In this document: piece by piece, positions 60,931 through 64,000 of the stretch
Position numbering within the stretch: position 1 is the first letter of the stretch
Layout: each line of letters begins with the position of its first letter
From: Folioceros fuciformis
Taxonomy: Eukaryota; Anthocerotophyta; Anthocerotopsida; Anthocerotales
NCBI GenBank assembly: GCA_049999805.1
Contig: JBNGIO010005395.1
Span: 1-64,000, forward strand
Reading direction: 5' to 3'
Length of the DNA: 64,000 nucleotides
Notes under the pieces: generated by a model
Told to the model about the DNA's origin: nothing
Seen by the model: the letters and a program-made list of their open reading frames with translations, nothing else
Databases searched by the model: none
Position numbers and translations under genes: made by a program

Positions 60931-62402
60931 TCATAGCCTCCTTAGGTTTGATAACACAATATGTAGTCCTTCGAGCTCATAACATGGGCAAGATGGCTTG
61001 AACTGAGTGAGAGTAATAATCAATTGACTAGACTGGCTCACAACATGTCTTGGTTGAGCCTCATCACTATGTGGCGAATTTGTTGCTCTACTGACGTTAC
61101 CTCATGCATGTTTCCGTGTGAATAATAAATTGTCATGATAATGTATGCATACATTTTGTAGTACATAAGTACCATGGCTTGCAAGGCGCGTGGGTGGTTT
61201 GTTGCCGCCAAACCCGGCCCGTTCACCCCAAGAAGAAACAAAAGAAGAGGAAGACAACAAAGGGCTTGTCCGGATGGAGATCGAGGAGATTGGGTGGGCT
61301 GGACATCGGGATGCCCACAGCGTGACAGAGAATGACATCTGCATCCTAAGGAGAGAGAAGGAAGTGACACGCCGACTGTACACGTATATATGGACGTATA
61401 TCCAGATGGGTAATGCAAGAAGAAAAGGAAGGAAAGCAGATGGTTAGGCGACGCATTGGACACAACTACAACTACAACTACAGCCTGGAGGAGGAGTTGA
61501 CCGCGGCACCCGTGGAGGTGGGCGGTGGACGAGGCCGGGCCAGGAAATGTTTGGAAGCAAACAGTTGGGTAAACAAAATGTGTGGAAATCGTGGGGGTGT
61601 GGTATAAAAATTCCGGCTGCAGGAGTGGGGGGCTGTGGGGGTGCCGGTGCGTTGAGCACGTTGTTGTGTGGTACGAGGTGAAGAACTCGTATGGCGGAGC
61701 CTCCATTCCGGCGGACTCTGCGGTACGCCGCGCGCAGGTCCTGACGCACACAAGACACTGCACTCTCCCCCGTCCTGTGGGCCGGAAGTCGGGACGCGAC
61801 CGGGCAAAGGGAGAGGGAGGAGGAGAGGGGAGAGGGAGAGTCTGCAGGCCAGCCAGCCAACCAGCCAGCCAGCCTACCGTCCGTCTGGATCTGTTCTGTT
61901 CGGTGCGCGGGGGCTTGTCGTCGATCCTGCTCGGCTATGGCCGCGCCACTCTCGCACTGGCGGTCTGGCTCGCACTCGGGGGCGGCCTCGGGGTAGCGCA
62001 GCGCGGGAATTCGGTAGCTCCGCTGCAAGATCCGTAGAGCCTGCCATGCTGGGATTCCGACTCTCTTCTTGGAGCGGCAGGGGCAGCGGGCTCGGGCTCG
62101 GGCTCGGGCTGGGGCNNNNNNNNNNNNNNNNNNNNNNNNNNNNNNNNNNNNNNNNNNNNNNNNNNNNNNNNNNNNNNNNNNNNNNNNNNNNNNNNNNNNN
62201 NNNNNNNNNNNNNNNCTTGAGGCGCGGGCCCGGGATTCCGGCCCGGTGCGGGACGGCGGCAGGGGAGCATGAGCGTGCGTAGCGTGGGAGGCGGATCTCG
62301 GCATTGGTGCCGCGGGGCAGGACTGGGGCAGGGGGTTAGGGTTGGATCGCAGATCTAAGGGCGCCTAGCGCGGCTCGGCTGGCCCCGGATCGCGCTACCA
62401 TC
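60931..62402. other. Region upstream of UDP-glucose 4-epimerase
   Basis: About 1.5 kb. The left part is TE flank; from about 61440 the sequence becomes GC-rich and probably holds promoter and 5' leader. A (ACAACT)n tract at about 61462-61481 and a (GGGCTC)n tract at about 62085-62115 are seen. The second assembly gap falls in the latter. No supported gene. Confidence 0.5.
62116..62215. other. Assembly gap (100 N) in the UGE upstream region
   Basis: Exactly 100 N, placed at the end of a gggctc repeat; the true size is unknown. It lies about 190 bp before the UGE start codon, so the leader or core promoter may be incomplete. Confidence 0.95.
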
Positions 62403-63921
<1,519 letters not shown>

Positions 63922-64000
63922 GTAACTGCCCTGGCTACTTTTCTCTTGGATGAATAATTCCACACGAGTGTGCTCATTTGATAGGATGCGTTTGAATTCT

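Noticed and set aside
61444-62304. Long minus-strand frame crossing the second gap
   Set aside because: It runs through 100 N and GC-rich repeats, has a Pro/Arg/Ser-rich composition and faces away from the epimerase gene.

Overview
The window is nuclear DNA of a land plant that is probably not a seed plant. Genes are split by many short GT-AG introns (mostly about 60-400 bp) and lie close together on both strands. Two genes point to a seed-free lineage. One is a kinesin-2 motor of the intraflagellar-transport type, which plants keep only if they make flagellated sperm. The other is a PPR-DYW organelle RNA-editing protein ending in Asp-Arg-His instead of Asp-Tyr-Trp. A hornwort, lycophyte or fern would fit, and the short introns favour the first two; the species cannot be fixed from this sequence.

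Left third (1-20.5 kb): an old tandem duplication. The ancestral order was SRPBCC gene 'a', SRPBCC gene 'b', then the 3' end of a DHX16/PRP2-type spliceosomal helicase. It is present twice. Copy A keeps intact 'a' (24-566) and 'b' (6274-6876) but only a broken 3' helicase fragment (about 8895-10572). Copy B has a broken 'a' fragment (about 10588-10790), an intact 'b' (13061-13531) and the full helicase (15116-20517, minus strand). The junction near 10.57 kb joins the inside of the helicase to the inside of SRPBCC 'a', as a tandem duplication with both breakpoints inside genes predicts.

Middle (20.7-36 kb): TAD2 (tRNA A34 deaminase) is divergent from the helicase. It is followed by an aquaporin, a decayed dispersed copy of the helicase-5'/TAD2 segment (24.04-25.21 kb), cytosolic fructose-bisphosphate aldolase (minus), an ankyrin-RCC1 repeat protein (minus) and an unrecognised multi-exon gene (minus).

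Right half (36.6-64 kb): kinesin-2 (plus) with an unexplained 426-codon ORF in one large intron; a degenerate array of roughly 250-330 bp repeats; a full-size ABCB transporter (minus); an LpxA-type acyltransferase (minus); the PPR-DYW gene (plus); a dead pogo/Tigger DNA transposon with 23-bp terminal inverted repeats and TA target duplication, interrupted by an assembly gap; two short tandem arrays; a decayed Ty1/copia remnant; a second gap; and the first six exons of UDP-glucose 4-epimerase, cut by the right edge. The genes are unrelated housekeeping, transport and RNA-processing functions rather than one pathway. Exon limits were read by eye from splice signals and protein family resemblance; no search was run.
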